This document shows positions 39,006 to 49,403 of a stretch of DNA of 64,000 bases, piece by piece; position 1 is the first letter of the stretch; each line of letters opens with the position of its first letter. The notes under the pieces were generated by a model. That model saw nothing but the letters and a program-made list of their open reading frames with translations. It searched no databases and had not been told where the DNA came from. The position numbers and the translations under genes were made by a program. The stretch lies in NCBI GenBank assembly GCA_021774575.1, contig JAJFIX010000009.1, positions 62,001 through 126,000 on the forward strand, written 5' to 3'. Source of the DNA: Alphaproteobacteria bacterium. GTDB taxonomy: Bacteria; Pseudomonadota; Alphaproteobacteria; UBA6615.

Positions 39006-39900
39006 CGGTAAATCCCAATTTATACTAATGAAACGTCTTGTATATTTTCTGCAGGGCCTGCCGATCTTGATTTTATTTAAATTATTCGCGCTCCTGCCGC
39101 CAAAGACGGCATCGGCGATCTGGGGCTGGCTGGGGCGGCGTTTCGGACCCTATCTATCGAAATCTTCTCGGGCGGTTGCCGGGTTGCGCCGCGTTTATCC
39201 CGACTTGCCCGATGACGAAATTCGCCGGATCGTGCGGGCGATGTGGGACAATCTTTTTCGCACGGCTATTGAATTCGTCCACTTGTCGAAAATTCTTGCG
39301 ACCGACGATAATCGATTTGTCGACATTGTTGGCGAAGAGAAGTTCCGAGCCATCTGTGAAACGGGCAAGCCGATATTGCTGATTTCAGGTCATTTCGCGA
39401 ATTGGGAAATTGGTGCGTTGCCAATGCTGCGAGCCGGTGGCCGGGCGGGGATTGTTTATCGCAAATCCAATAACCCAACCGTCGATCGCCTGATAACCGG
39501 CAGTCGCGGCGTGCAAGATTACGACATGTTGCCCAAGGGGCGCGCGGGTGCGGCCGGTATGTTGCGCATCATTAAGGCTGGTGGGCGCATCGCCATGCTG
39601 GTCGATCAAAAATTTAACGAAGGAATTTCGGTGCCGTTTCTCGGTGACGATGCGATGACGTCGACGGCGGCGGCCGAACTTGCCTATAAATATGGTGTTG
39701 TGCTGGTGCCCTGGCGCCCGGAACGGCTCGGCGGTTGTCGTTTTCGCCTGACCCTATTTGACCCGTTGGTCTGCGATCAGTCGGCGAACCGCAAAAATGA
39801 GGTCGAGCGCCTGACCCGGGAAATGAACGATATTCTGGGCGGGTGGATTACCGACCGGCCCGAACAGTGGATGTGGCTGCATCGCCGCTGGCCGAATTAG
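38998..39900 (+). CDS. lpxL: Lysophospholipid/lipid A acyltransferase (LpxL/HtrB-like)
   Basis: LISGHFANWEIGAL (HX4E), GRAGIVYRKSNNP, RPEQWMWLHRRWPN. Confidence 0.92.
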   Translation: MADGKSQFILMKRLVYFLQGLPILILFKLFALLPPKTASAIWGWLGRRFGPYLSKSSRAVAGLRRVYPDLPDDEIRRIVRAMWDNLFRTAIEFVHLSKILATDDNRFVDIVGEEKFRAICETGKPILLISGHFANWEIGALPMLRAGGRAGIVYRKSNNPTVDRLITGSRGVQDYDMLPKGRAGAAGMLRIIKAGGRIAMLVDQKFNEGISVPFLGDDAMTSTAAAELAYKYGVVLVPWRPERLGGCRFRLTLFDPLVCDQSANRKNEVERLTREMNDILGGWITDRPEQWMWLHRRWPN

Positions 39901-41507
39901 AGCAGCGAGCCTTGTCCGGGTTCCGGGGTGGCGCGCCGCTGTTTGGGTGTTTTTTTGGCCGGTGCGCCGGTGCCCTTGATCACAGCGTCGGCGGTACCAT
40001 CATGAAAGACCAATGAAATATCGGTGCCCGGTGCGGCCCCTTTGACCGAGACGATCGGCTCGTTTTTGGAGCCCTTGGCAAGGATAAAGCCGCGTTCCAG
40101 CACCCGCTGATAAGAAAAACTTTCGAGGAGTTCGGTGCGGGCGTTGAGCCGTATTTCGCTTGCCTCGATGACCGCCCCCGTTGCCGCAGATAATCGTCGC
40201 GCCCGATCAGCGACGGTGCTTAAATTATTATCTAGCTGGTCGCCAAAACGGCGCTGGCTGCTGGTGAATTTATTGGTGGCCAGGGCAAGTTGTTGGCCTC
40301 GGCCGGCGGAAAATTGGTTGATCCCCGGGCCCAGCCTGTTTGTGAGTGCCGTCAGGCCAAGCTCGGCCTTTTCGACATGCGCCTTCGGCGTTGGAATTTG
40401 TAGGGCGGCTTCATTGACCGCGCGCTTGCATTCGCCGACGAAACGGTTGAACGCCGGATCAAGCCGTTCCGACCAATCGTCAAAGCGCTGCATTGCTGTT
40501 TCCAGAGCCCGGTGGGGATCGGGCAGGCCGCGGGCCAAACCGGTAACGTCCTGGCGATGGGAGGCCAAGAGCCTGGCCATGGCGGAGATCGTGCGGGCAC
40601 CGTCACTCGCAACTTGGGCGACGAGGTCGGTACGGACCGGGACGGCCATTTCGGCGGCGGCCGTTGGGGTTGGCGCGCGCATGTCGGCACTATGGTCGAT
40701 CAGTGTTGTGTCTGTTTCGTGGCCAACCGCAGAAATGAGCGGTATTGCACTGGCGGCTGCGGCGCGCACGACGATTTCCTCGTTAAAGGCCATCAGATCT
40801 TCCAGGCTGCCGCCGCCACGGGCGACAATAATAAGATCCGGGCGCGGCGGTGACCCGCCCTGTTCGAGATTGTTAAACCCTTCAATGGCAGCCGCTATCT
40901 CGTTAGGGGCTTTGTCGCCTTGCACTGTTACCGGCCAGATCAGTACATGCCGGGGAAATCGGTCGGCGAGCCGGTGTAATATATCGCGAATAACCGCGCC
41001 GGTTGGCGAGGTGACGACACCGATGACTTCGGGCAGGAAAGGAAGTTGCTGTTTGCGCTCTTCGTCAAACAGGCCTTCTTCGGCGAGTTTGCGTCGCCGG
41101 TCTTCAATCATTTTTAGGAGAGCGCCTTCGCCGGCAATCTCCATCCGCTCAATAACGATCTGATAGGTCGACCGTCCGGCATAGGTCGTCAGCCTGCCGG
41201 TGCACACGACCTCAAGCCCTTCTTCCGGGGTAAAGCTGAGCCGCTGCACTGAACCGCGCCAGATCACGCCATCGAGAACGGCGTTTTCATCCTTTAAACG
41301 CAGATAACAATGGCCCGATGCGGCTAAATTTGGCCGTGATATTTCACCGCGTACCCGGACCAGGCCGAAATTTTCTTCGACGGTGCGTTTGAGTTGGCCC
41401 GAAAGCTCAGCAACGCCGAGGATCGGTGGCTGATTATGATCACCGGCTGGATTTGTTTTTTCTGATGGGGCCATGGCGGCGATAATAGGAGGCCCGGCGC
41501 GACTCAC
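39897..41507 (-). CDS. xseA: Exodeoxyribonuclease VII large subunit
   Basis: OB-fold EISRPNLAASGHCYLRLKDENAVLDGVIWRG, IGVVTSPTGAVIRDILHRLADRFP, IIVARGGGSLEDLMAFNEEIVVRA. Confidence 0.96.
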   Translation of the reverse strand: MSRAGPPIIAAMAPSEKTNPAGDHNQPPILGVAELSGQLKRTVEENFGLVRVRGEISRPNLAASGHCYLRLKDENAVLDGVIWRGSVQRLSFTPEEGLEVVCTGRLTTYAGRSTYQIVIERMEIAGEGALLKMIEDRRRKLAEEGLFDEERKQQLPFLPEVIGVVTSPTGAVIRDILHRLADRFPRHVLIWPVTVQGDKAPNEIAAAIEGFNNLEQGGSPPRPDLIIVARGGGSLEDLMAFNEEIVVRAAAASAIPLISAVGHETDTTLIDHSADMRAPTPTAAAEMAVPVRTDLVAQVASDGARTISAMARLLASHRQDVTGLARGLPDPHRALETAMQRFDDWSERLDPAFNRFVGECKRAVNEAALQIPTPKAHVEKAELGLTALTNRLGPGINQFSAGRGQQLALATNKFTSSQRRFGDQLDNNLSTVADRARRLSAATGAVIEASEIRLNARTELLESFSYQRVLERGFILAKGSKNEPIVSVKGAAPGTDISLVFHDGTADAVIKGTGAPAKKTPKQRRATPEPGQGSLL

Positions 41508-41563
41508 GCAAATGAACTATTTTGCCGACCAAGTAACTGAACACGGGAAAAAAGGTGGGGCAA

Positions 41564-42823
41564 ATGCGAATTTTGGTGATTGGCGGCGGAGGTCGGGAAC
41601 ATGCTCTATGCTGGGCAATCGCTAAATCTCCTTTATGTCAGGCTCTCTTCTGCGCTCCGGGAAATGGCGGAATCGCCGAGGTCGCCGAATGCGTGCCGAT
41701 TGCCATTGATGCCACTGACGCGTTGGTCGAATTCGCCATTGCCCGCGAGATCGACTTTGTCGTCGTCGGCCCCGAAGGCCCACTGGTCTCAGGCCTCGTC
41801 GACCGGCTGGAGGCCGCCGGGATTGCCGCCTTTGGGCCCAGTGCCGGGGCCGCGCGGCTGGAAGGATCCAAAGGCTATATGAAGGATATTTGCGCCGCCA
41901 ATAATATCGCGACCGCAGCCTATCGGCGTTTCAGCGACGCCGATTTGGCCTGCGCCTGGATCGACGAGCAGGCAAAACCGATGGTCGTCAAGGCCGACGG
42001 GCTGGCCGCAGGCAAAGGCGTCACCGTGGCAGCCAGTGTCGAGGAAACAAAAGCGGCCGTGCGCGATATATTAGACGCTGGCCGGTTCGGCGCGGCGGGG
42101 GCGGAGGTCGTTGTCGAAGAGCTGATGGAGGGCGAGGAACTTAGTTTCTTCGTTCTGGTTGATGGCACAACAGCCGTACCGCTAACTGGCGCCAAGGATC
42201 ACAAGCGCGCCTTTGATTTTGACCAAGGCCCCAATACCGGTGGCATGGGCGCCTATTCCCCGGCGTCATCATTAACGCCCGAACTCGAAGCGCGGATTAT
42301 GGCTGAAACGATCAACCCAACGGTCGCGGCGATGGCGGCGGTCGGGCATCCCTATAAAGGGGTGCTTTATGCGGGCTTCATGCTGACCACGGAAGGGCCG
42401 AAATTACTTGAATATAACGTGCGCTTCGGCGACCCGGAAACCCAGGCAATACTTATGCGACTTCGTTCCGACTTACTGCCCGCCCTGTTGGCTTCGCGAG
42501 ATGGGACCCTTGCCCAGCTGGACTTGAAATGGCGCGAAGGCGCGGCGGTGACGGTGGTGATGGCGGCTAACGGTTATCCGGGTGATTATGAGAAAGGCAG
42601 CCAGATCAAAGGGCTGGAGATGGCCGGGGCCGACCATCGGGTGGAAATATTTCATGCCGGAACAAACCGAACCGATACCGGTCTCGTTGCCACTGGAGGG
42701 CGGGTGCTCAACATAACGGCCCTCGGGTCGAGCATCGAGGCGGCCCGCGCGCGCGCCTATGACGCGGTGGGCAAGATCAATTGGCCCGCGGGGTTTTGCC
42801 GTAGCGATATCGCTGCTAGGTGA
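41564..42823 (+). CDS. purD: Phosphoribosylamine-glycine ligase
   Basis: MRILVIGGGGREHALCWAIAKSP, VVGPEGPLVSGLVD, KADGLAAGKGVTVA, GAKDHKRAFDFDQGPNTGGMGAYSP. Confidence 0.97.
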   Translation: MRILVIGGGGREHALCWAIAKSPLCQALFCAPGNGGIAEVAECVPIAIDATDALVEFAIAREIDFVVVGPEGPLVSGLVDRLEAAGIAAFGPSAGAARLEGSKGYMKDICAANNIATAAYRRFSDADLACAWIDEQAKPMVVKADGLAAGKGVTVAASVEETKAAVRDILDAGRFGAAGAEVVVEELMEGEELSFFVLVDGTTAVPLTGAKDHKRAFDFDQGPNTGGMGAYSPASSLTPELEARIMAETINPTVAAMAAVGHPYKGVLYAGFMLTTEGPKLLEYNVRFGDPETQAILMRLRSDLLPALLASRDGTLAQLDLKWREGAAVTVVMAANGYPGDYEKGSQIKGLEMAGADHRVEIFHAGTNRTDTGLVATGGRVLNITALGSSIEAARARAYDAVGKINWPAGFCRSDIAAR

Positions 42824-43526
42824 AATCGAACCGGGTTGCAAACGGACCGAGTGCCGCTGTGCGGCGCGACCTCACGTTTGGGTTGGCAACATTCGACAGA
42901 ATAAATTCCTCCAAGCTGGCCTCGTTGCCGATCATGTCGCCGAGCAATGATCGGCAGTGGTTCTGCACGTCTTCTTGGGTCAATCTGCGGGCCGAAGATT
43001 TTGTCGTTTTCCGATCTGCCAACCCCAACAATGTCTCGTTTTGGTGAATGGCCCCGGCGCGCGCGACATAACAATGGGCTCGGTTAATTTGGACGCCGTC
43101 GGCGATCTTGAGTTTCAGTCCGGTGAGCGCCAGATAGTCATAGCGCTCACCCGCAGCCTCGGTTTTATGCATGATGGATAGTTGGGCCGGGGTCAAATAG
43201 GTCACATGGAGCCTGGCCACCGCCCCCGGCATTGGCGCCAAGGTCGCGGGGATTGAGCCATAAGTGGTTAATTGGGCGGCATAAACGATGTCGAAATCGG
43301 CGAGATAGGCTTGGGCCACGGGAATGGGCGCGATGTCGTCGGCAAATTTTCGGGCTAATTGCGCCGGTGCGGCGTTGGACCCGAGGGCCAGAACCGGTGT
43401 CGCGTCGTGTGTGATCGCCGAGTGATCCCATTTCCGCGCCGTGCCGGTGGCTGGATCGAAGATATAGGACCCGACAGGCGTTTCGTAAGGGTAACCAAGG
43501 GCTCTGTTTAGGATTTCCGCCGACAT
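42816..43526 (-). CDS. Hypothetical protein, possibly gamma-glutamylcyclotransferase-like fold
   Basis: Intact ORF; VLALGSNAAPAQLARKF resembles the YGSN-L loop of GGCT-like proteins. Confidence 0.65.
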   Translation of the reverse strand: MSAEILNRALGYPYETPVGSYIFDPATGTARKWDHSAITHDATPVLALGSNAAPAQLARKFADDIAPIPVAQAYLADFDIVYAAQLTTYGSIPATLAPMPGAVARLHVTYLTPAQLSIMHKTEAAGERYDYLALTGLKLKIADGVQINRAHCYVARAGAIHQNETLLGLADRKTTKSSARRLTQEDVQNHCRSLLGDMIGNEASLEEFILSNVANPNVRSRRTAALGPFATRFDFT

Positions 43527-43540
43527 TGTAAATTGTCAGC

Positions 43541-44494
43541 TCAATCTGGCTCTTTGAGCCAGTTTTCAATCAGCCGGCGCGCGATGGAGTCCTTGCGCGG
43601 CAGGCAAAAGGTATCATCCTCGGGTGACGCCAATAATTGGGCGCGGGTATACCATCCCGCACTTTCCAGCTCGGCCGGGTCGGGGTTGAGGTCGAAGGTC
43701 AAGGCGCGAGCGCGGAACCCGACCATCAGTGATGCGGGAAACGGCCAGGGTTGGGAGGATTGATATTCGATATCGGTGACCTCGACGCCGACCTCTTCGC
43801 GTACTTCGCGGGCGACAGTATCTTCCAGACTTTCTCCCGGTTCCAGAAACCCGGCGAGAACCGAATGCATGGCGGGTAAAAACCGGGGAGATCGGGCCAT
43901 AATGATCCGGTCGCCGTCATGAACCAGCATGATGACGGCGGGATCGGTGCGCGGGAATTGTTCCGCCGCGCATGTCTCATTTGTGCATACCCGCCGGTGG
44001 CCACCCGATTTTACTTGGGTGGTGGCGCCACACTCGCCGCAATAGCGGTGGCGGGAATGCCAATAGACGATGCCCCTAGCGTAGGCCAAAAGGGTCGCGT
44101 CTTCTGACGCCATCATCGGGCCGATTTGGCGCAAATCCTCAAATTGGCCAGCCGGTCCATAAGTTGACTTTAGGGCTGGGTGGCTATCGGGCGCTCCTAA
44201 GTGACTGATATCGGTGGTGAAATAGGCGATATCGTCGCGCAAACCGAGAAAAATATGCTCATTTTTCTGCGCGCCATCAGTCTCCGCCTCTTCGCGCCAT
44301 TTTTCGGCGGAAATACCAATCATTTCCGGCGTGCCCGAAACAAGAGAATCGCCCCGAACGTAATTGCGCAGCTGCCAGACAGGCAGGAAAATAGCGGTCC
44401 CGCTGTCTAAATGGGCGTTAAGCCGCGTCTCGTCATCGCGAATTTCCGCCGCACGGTCGAGAGGACCGCCGGAATAAGGGTTTCTATTGGCCAT
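43541..44494 (-). CDS. nudC: NAD(+) diphosphatase / NAD-decapping Nudix hydrolase
   Basis: Zinc ribbon CGECGATTQVKSGGHRRVCTNETC and Nudix box GFLEPGESLEDTVAREVREEVGV. Confidence 0.93.
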   Translation of the reverse strand: MANRNPYSGGPLDRAAEIRDDETRLNAHLDSGTAIFLPVWQLRNYVRGDSLVSGTPEMIGISAEKWREEAETDGAQKNEHIFLGLRDDIAYFTTDISHLGAPDSHPALKSTYGPAGQFEDLRQIGPMMASEDATLLAYARGIVYWHSRHRYCGECGATTQVKSGGHRRVCTNETCAAEQFPRTDPAVIMLVHDGDRIIMARSPRFLPAMHSVLAGFLEPGESLEDTVAREVREEVGVEVTDIEYQSSQPWPFPASLMVGFRARALTFDLNPDPAELESAGWYTRAQLLASPEDDTFCLPRKDSIARRLIENWLKEPD

Positions 44495-44581
44495 AATGGA
44501 TAGTCTTTAACATAGATCATGGCGAGAAACAGTGATGAGAATATGAATGGCTGTGTTTCATGACGAAGAAAGGTAAAACTC

Positions 44582-44872
44582 ATGTGCAAAGAAAATGAAG
44601 GCACGGGAAATGAGTTGAGACGTGACCTTTTGACCTTGATTGGCGGTGTCGGTATTGCCGGTGCCGGACTGATCGGCCTCAGCGCTTGTGTTCCGGCGAG
44701 TCAAGCGATGCCGACCCCAGACGAAAGAGATCAGCTTACCGGGGACGAAATGGTCGGCAAAAAACTGCGTATTGTGCGACCCGGCGTCTTCGTGACCCAG
44801 GAGTTTGATGCTGATCGGGTGACCATAAATTTGGATGAAGGCGACAGGATCGTCGGTGTGCGTTTGGGCTGA
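44582..44872 (+). CDS. Small lipoprotein, peptidase inhibitor I78-like
   Basis: RRDLLTLIGGVGIAGAGLIGLSAC leader; C-terminal KKLRIVRPGVFVTQEFDADRVTINLDEGDRIVGVRLG resembles I78. Confidence 0.7.
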   Translation: MCKENEGTGNELRRDLLTLIGGVGIAGAGLIGLSACVPASQAMPTPDERDQLTGDEMVGKKLRIVRPGVFVTQEFDADRVTINLDEGDRIVGVRLG

Positions 44873-44968
44873 CCCGAAATTTTAGCTTTTGCCGGTTTAT
44901 TTGGGCAAAAAGGCAAAAATTTGTGGTCGATTTGTATACCCAAGGGCGTGATCTGATATAGTGCGCCC

Positions 44969-45066
44969 GGGAGATCGGGGCGGACGCGCCGCTCGCCAAT
45001 CCGGTCAGGTCCGAGAGGAAGCAGCCGTAACGAGATTTGCGTGGGTCGTATTAAACTCGGTCTCCC
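44969..45066 (+). ncRNA. ffs: Signal recognition particle RNA (4.5S-like)
   Basis: Domain IV core GGTCAGGTCCGAGAGGAAGCAGCCGTAACGA, closing arms GGGAGA/TCTCCC, directly upstream of dnaX; ends approximate. Confidence 0.92.
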
Positions 45067-45154
45067 ACTTCGAACGCCACCAGGTTCATGACCAGTAGGT
45101 CCAACCGAATGGCTCCATCTCCAATTAGGGGGCGGACAGCCGCCAGCTACATCC

Positions 45155-47110
45155 ATGTCTGAGCATGATAGCGATCAAGACGGGCAAGATGCCGATATGC
45201 CCCTCGATGAGGACGGAAGTCCGACCGTCGATGATCCCGACCAGGTGAGTTTTCTGGAGGCGGGCGCTCCGACACCAGAGACCGTGTCTCAGCCAGATCC
45301 CAAAATTACCCAGTCGGGGCCAGAAACTGTGCTAAAATCGGGGCCAAAATCAGTAAGTGTGCCCGAGGGCGATAATTATCGTGTTCTGGCCCGCAAATAT
45401 CGGCCGCAAAATTTCGACGATCTATTGGGCCAGGAGGCGATGGTCAGGATGCTGACCAATGCCTTTGCCGCCGGACGCATTGCCCATGCGTTCTTGTTGA
45501 CCGGTGTGCGTGGTGTCGGCAAGACAACGACGGCACGCATCATTGCCAAGGCGTTGAATTGCATTGGCCCGGGAACAGAGAATGGGCCCACGGTGACGCC
45601 CTGCGGTACCTGCGAAAACTGCGTCTCGATCACCCAGGATAGAAATATCGACGTCATCGAAATGGATGCGGCAAGCCGCACCGGTGTTGATGATATCCGA
45701 GAAATATTGGACGGCGTCCGATTTCGTCCGGTTGGGGCACGCTACAAAATCTACATCATCGATGAAATTCACATGTTGTCGCGCCATGCCTTCAATGCGC
45801 TGCTCAAAACCCTCGAAGAACCGCCCGAAAGCGTGAAATTTATTTTTGCGACAACCGATGTCGGCAAGCTGCCGGTGACGGTTCTGTCGCGTTGTCAGCG
45901 TTTTGATTTGCGCCGGGTTGATGCAACGGTGCTAATCGGGCACCTGCATAATATCGCCAAGGCCGAAGGCGCCGAAGTCGACGATGATGGGCTGGCTCTG
46001 TTGGCTCGCGCCGCCGATGGGTCCGTGCGCGACAGTCTTTCATTGCTTGACCAGGCGATTGCCATGCAGTCGGACGCGAGCGGCGCCCTTTCCGTCGCGC
46101 AATTGCGCGATATGTTGGGCCAAGCCGATGGCGGTCAAATTTACGACCTCTTCGAGCAATTGATGGGCGGCGACATTGCGTCGGCATTGGCCAATTTTAA
46201 ATTTATGCACGATGCCGGGGCCGATCCGATCGGGGTGATCCAGACCCTGATGGAATTGGTGCATTGGCTGACCCGCATCAAAGCGGCGGGTGCCGCCGTT
46301 GATATGACTACGGCGACAGAAATCGAACGCGTACGCGGAAAAGAACTTTCCGATCGTCTCGGAATGCCGATCTTAACGCGGGCTTGGCAAATGCTATTGA
46401 AGGGAATTGGCGAAATACAAACTGCGCCATCGGCCTATGCGGCGGCGGAAATGGTGCTCATTCGCCTTGCCTATGTGGCTGATTTGCCGTCACCGGGGGA
46501 TTTGGTGCGGCGCCTGCAGCAGAGCGACGGGGCGAGTGCTCCCCAATCGCGGGAACCGGCAGGATCGGTGAGTGAGGGGCATTCCGGTGGTGGTGGCGAG
46601 AGGCTCCGGGCCGTTGCCGGTGGCGGTGTTGCCCAGAGCGCGCCGATTACCGCTCCCGACCCCAAGTCAACCCCACAAGACGGGCCGAGCTCGTTTGCGG
46701 AAATGGTCGAAAACTTTGGCCAGCGCCGTGAGGTCGATATCAGGGGCCAGCTTTTTCATAATGTTCATCTTGTGACCTTTGAGCCCGGCCGCCTGGAAAT
46801 TCGACTGGCGGAGCTGGCGCCCAAGGACTTGCCCGGGCGTGTGGTGAATCGTTTGCGCGAATGGTATGGCCCCCAATGGAGCGTCGCGGTATCGAGTGTC
46901 GAGGGGGCGCCAACCCTGGCCGAGCAGGCCCGCGCCAGTGAGGCCGCCGATTATGATGCTGCCGCAAAAGACCCTCTGGTCTTAGCGGTGCTGGAAGCCT
47001 TTCCGGGTGCCCGAATTGCCAAAGTGACAAATCGGCAGGAAATGTCCGGTTTTGATCGAGACAGCAGCGACTATGTGGATGATGCAAAGGACGAGGATGA
47101 GCTGACATGA
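45155..47110 (+). CDS. dnaX: DNA polymerase III subunit gamma/tau
   Basis: [46 protein letters not shown], four-Cys zinc module, [26 protein letters not shown]. Confidence 0.97.
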   Translation: MSEHDSDQDGQDADMPLDEDGSPTVDDPDQVSFLEAGAPTPETVSQPDPKITQSGPETVLKSGPKSVSVPEGDNYRVLARKYRPQNFDDLLGQEAMVRMLTNAFAAGRIAHAFLLTGVRGVGKTTTARIIAKALNCIGPGTENGPTVTPCGTCENCVSITQDRNIDVIEMDAASRTGVDDIREILDGVRFRPVGARYKIYIIDEIHMLSRHAFNALLKTLEEPPESVKFIFATTDVGKLPVTVLSRCQRFDLRRVDATVLIGHLHNIAKAEGAEVDDDGLALLARAADGSVRDSLSLLDQAIAMQSDASGALSVAQLRDMLGQADGGQIYDLFEQLMGGDIASALANFKFMHDAGADPIGVIQTLMELVHWLTRIKAAGAAVDMTTATEIERVRGKELSDRLGMPILTRAWQMLLKGIGEIQTAPSAYAAAEMVLIRLAYVADLPSPGDLVRRLQQSDGASAPQSREPAGSVSEGHSGGGGERLRAVAGGGVAQSAPITAPDPKSTPQDGPSSFAEMVENFGQRREVDIRGQLFHNVHLVTFEPGRLEIRLAELAPKDLPGRVVNRLREWYGPQWSVAVSSVEGAPTLAEQARASEAADYDAAAKDPLVLAVLEAFPGARIAKVTNRQEMSGFDRDSSDYVDDAKDEDELT

Positions 47111-47430
47111 AAAATTTGGGCGCCATGATGAAGCAGGCTCAGGCCATGCAAGGCAAAATGGCGGATATGCAAGAACGGCTGGGCGACACCGAAGTCGACG
47201 GGGCGTCCGGGGCCGGGCTGGTAAAGGTGACGCTGAACGGCAAAGGCGAGATGCGACGGCTGACGATTGACCCATCTCTGATCGATCCAAAGGAGCCGGG
47301 CATGTTGGAGGATTTGATTGTCGCCGCCCATAACGACGCGCGGGGCAAGGTCGATCAGTTTAAGGCTGAGGAAATGCAAGCCTTAACCGGCGGGCTGGGA
47401 TTACCGCCTGGCTTTAAGCTACCTTTCTAG
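47107..47430 (+). CDS. YbaB/EbfC family nucleoid-associated protein
   Basis: [25 protein letters not shown]...[22 protein letters not shown]; between dnaX and recR. Confidence 0.95.
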   Translation: MKNLGAMMKQAQAMQGKMADMQERLGDTEVDGASGAGLVKVTLNGKGEMRRLTIDPSLIDPKEPGMLEDLIVAAHNDARGKVDQFKAEEMQALTGGLGLPPGFKLPF

Positions 47431-47444
47431 GCCGTTGGCTCCTT

Positions 47445-48035
47445 ATGGCTGCGCCGGAAATTGAACATCTGATTAGGTTGCTGACGAGATTGCCCGGTCT
47501 TGGCCCGCGCTCGGCCAGGCGGCTGGCTCTTCATTTGATGCGCCATCGCGCGCAACTTCTCGATCCGTTGGCCGCGGCACTGACCGAGGCGGGACGGGTG
47601 CTCACCGAATGTGGAACCTGCGGCAATATCGATACGCGAAATCCGTGTGTCGTCTGCACCGATCCCGAGCGCGATGCAGGGCTCATTTGCATTGTTGAGG
47701 ATGTCGCCGATCTTTGGGCGATGGAGCGCAGCGGTGCCTATCGCGGGTGCTATCACGTGTTGGGTGGCACGCTTTCAGCTCTCGACGGCAAAGGCCCGGA
47801 AGAGCTAAAAATTCCAATTCTGGTCAGCCGGGCGAGAGAGAGTGCGCGTGAAGTGGTTCTGGCGACCAGTGCCACTGTTGCCGGGCAGACAACCGCTCAC
47901 TATATCACAGAATTACTCGCCAAGGCCCAAGTCACTGTGACCCAAATCGCTCACGGCGTTCCGGTTGGCGGTGAGCTGGACTATCTCGATGACGGAACGC
48001 TGATGGCGGCGATGAAGGCGCGTCACAAGGTCTGA
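47445..48035 (+). CDS. recR: Recombination protein RecR
   Basis: [39 protein letters not shown], Toprim [28 protein letters not shown]. Confidence 0.97.
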   Translation: MAAPEIEHLIRLLTRLPGLGPRSARRLALHLMRHRAQLLDPLAAALTEAGRVLTECGTCGNIDTRNPCVVCTDPERDAGLICIVEDVADLWAMERSGAYRGCYHVLGGTLSALDGKGPEELKIPILVSRARESAREVVLATSATVAGQTTAHYITELLAKAQVTVTQIAHGVPVGGELDYLDDGTLMAAMKARHKV

Positions 48036-48448
48036 GGGTCGGCCGCACTTTGCTCCAGCGCGTCCATATCATCATCGGAGAGGCCAAAATGATGGCCGAC
48101 TTCGTGAATGATCACATTCCTGACAATCGCCTCCAGCGTCTCGCCCGACTCCGCCCAAAAATCAAGCAGGGCCCGCCGGTAGAGATATATTCGGTCGACG
48201 TCTTGAACCACGTCATGAAGACTTTTTTGATCCAACGACCGCCCATGATACAGGCCGAGTAACTCAAAAGGGCTGGTGAGACCCATATCGCGCCCGATTT
48301 CTTCGTCACATAGCTCGCGCACGGCAATGACCAGATCGACCGTGTGACGTCGAAGCAGCGGTGGGATCGTATCTAGGGCCGCCTCGGCAATGGTGGCTAT
48401 ATCGTCGAGCGTGGGTGAGGTTTTGTCGCCCGGATAAGGTGGGGTCAT
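48023..48448 (-). CDS. Metallopeptidase family protein (zincin-like, DUF1025 type)
   Basis: [25 protein letters not shown] (HExxH) in a 141-aa protein. Confidence 0.85.
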   Translation of the reverse strand: MTPPYPGDKTSPTLDDIATIAEAALDTIPPLLRRHTVDLVIAVRELCDEEIGRDMGLTSPFELLGLYHGRSLDQKSLHDVVQDVDRIYLYRRALLDFWAESGETLEAIVRNVIIHEVGHHFGLSDDDMDALEQSAADPQTL

Positions 48449-48459
48449 TTCGATCCTGC

Positions 48460-49386
48460 TTACGTCAGTAGTAGTGTGATAATGCCGCCGACCACCATGA
48501 AAATGCCAAAAAACTCCACTAAATTAGACCGCTCGCGGAAAATCAAATAGGAAGCGATAAAGGTAAAGACGAGCTCAATCTGGCCCAAGGCGCGGACATG
48601 GGCCGCACTTTGAATGGTCATGGCGCTAAACCAGCAAATCGAGCCGACCCCGCCAACCAGCCCGACCCAGGCCGCCGGCCGCCAAGCCTGTCCGATAGCG
48701 CGCAGGCTGTCGGGCTCGTTTAGGCGCATATATAGCAGCATTAAAGCCGATTGCAGAAAGGTCACAAAAACCAGTGTATATGCCGCTTGAATGAGGAATC
48801 CCGGCCCGCCGCTCCCATCGGCGAGGGAGAGAGAGGCGGCGCGATAACAAACCGCCGAAACACCGAAAAATGCTCCCGAAGCCATCCCCAGCCGAGCGGC
48901 TTTGCCGACTAATGCGCGGATCAAGCCTGAGACTCCGCCGGCCCCATTGATATCGGCGCGGGCAGTCGAAAGGGCGATGACACCGACCAAGCTGACCGCG
49001 ATGCCGATTGTCGCCCCTAGGGTCAGTCGGTCACCGAGCAGGAAAATTCCAAGGATCGCTGTTTGTGCCGTTTCGGTCTTTGAATATGCGGTCCCTACAG
49101 CAAAATTTCGGTGGGAGAATGTTGCCAATAGGCATGCCGTGGCGAGGATCTGGGCGACACCGCCGATCGCCGCATAAACCGCGAACGTCATATTCGGGGC
49201 CGGAAGGTCGAAGGAGAAGAATAGGTGCAAAACGGCGGCATAGATCAGGGCGACGGGAAACCCATAGCCGAACCGAACGAAGGTCGCGCCGGTATTGGTC
49301 AGGCGGCCTTTCAGCTGTTTTTGCAGGACCGAGCGGACATTTTGCAGGAACGCCGCGGCAAGGGTTATCGGTATCCAAAGTTCCAT
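48460..49386 (-). CDS. DMT/EamA family transporter (start moved to MELWIPITL)
   Basis: Ten-TM EamA-like sequence. Confidence 0.82.
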   Translation of the reverse strand: MELWIPITLAAAFLQNVRSVLQKQLKGRLTNTGATFVRFGYGFPVALIYAAVLHLFFSFDLPAPNMTFAVYAAIGGVAQILATACLLATFSHRNFAVGTAYSKTETAQTAILGIFLLGDRLTLGATIGIAVSLVGVIALSTARADINGAGGVSGLIRALVGKAARLGMASGAFFGVSAVCYRAASLSLADGSGGPGFLIQAAYTLVFVTFLQSALMLLYMRLNEPDSLRAIGQAWRPAAWVGLVGGVGSICWFSAMTIQSAAHVRALGQIELVFTFIASYLIFRERSNLVEFFGIFMVVGGIITLLLT

Positions 49387-49403
49387 CTGTGTTTTAAACC
49401 CGT

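Noticed and set aside
40135-41163. 342-aa plus-strand ORF opposite xseA
   Set aside because: Antisense to a clear XseA; Ser/Arg/Ala-rich composition typical of a shadow frame.
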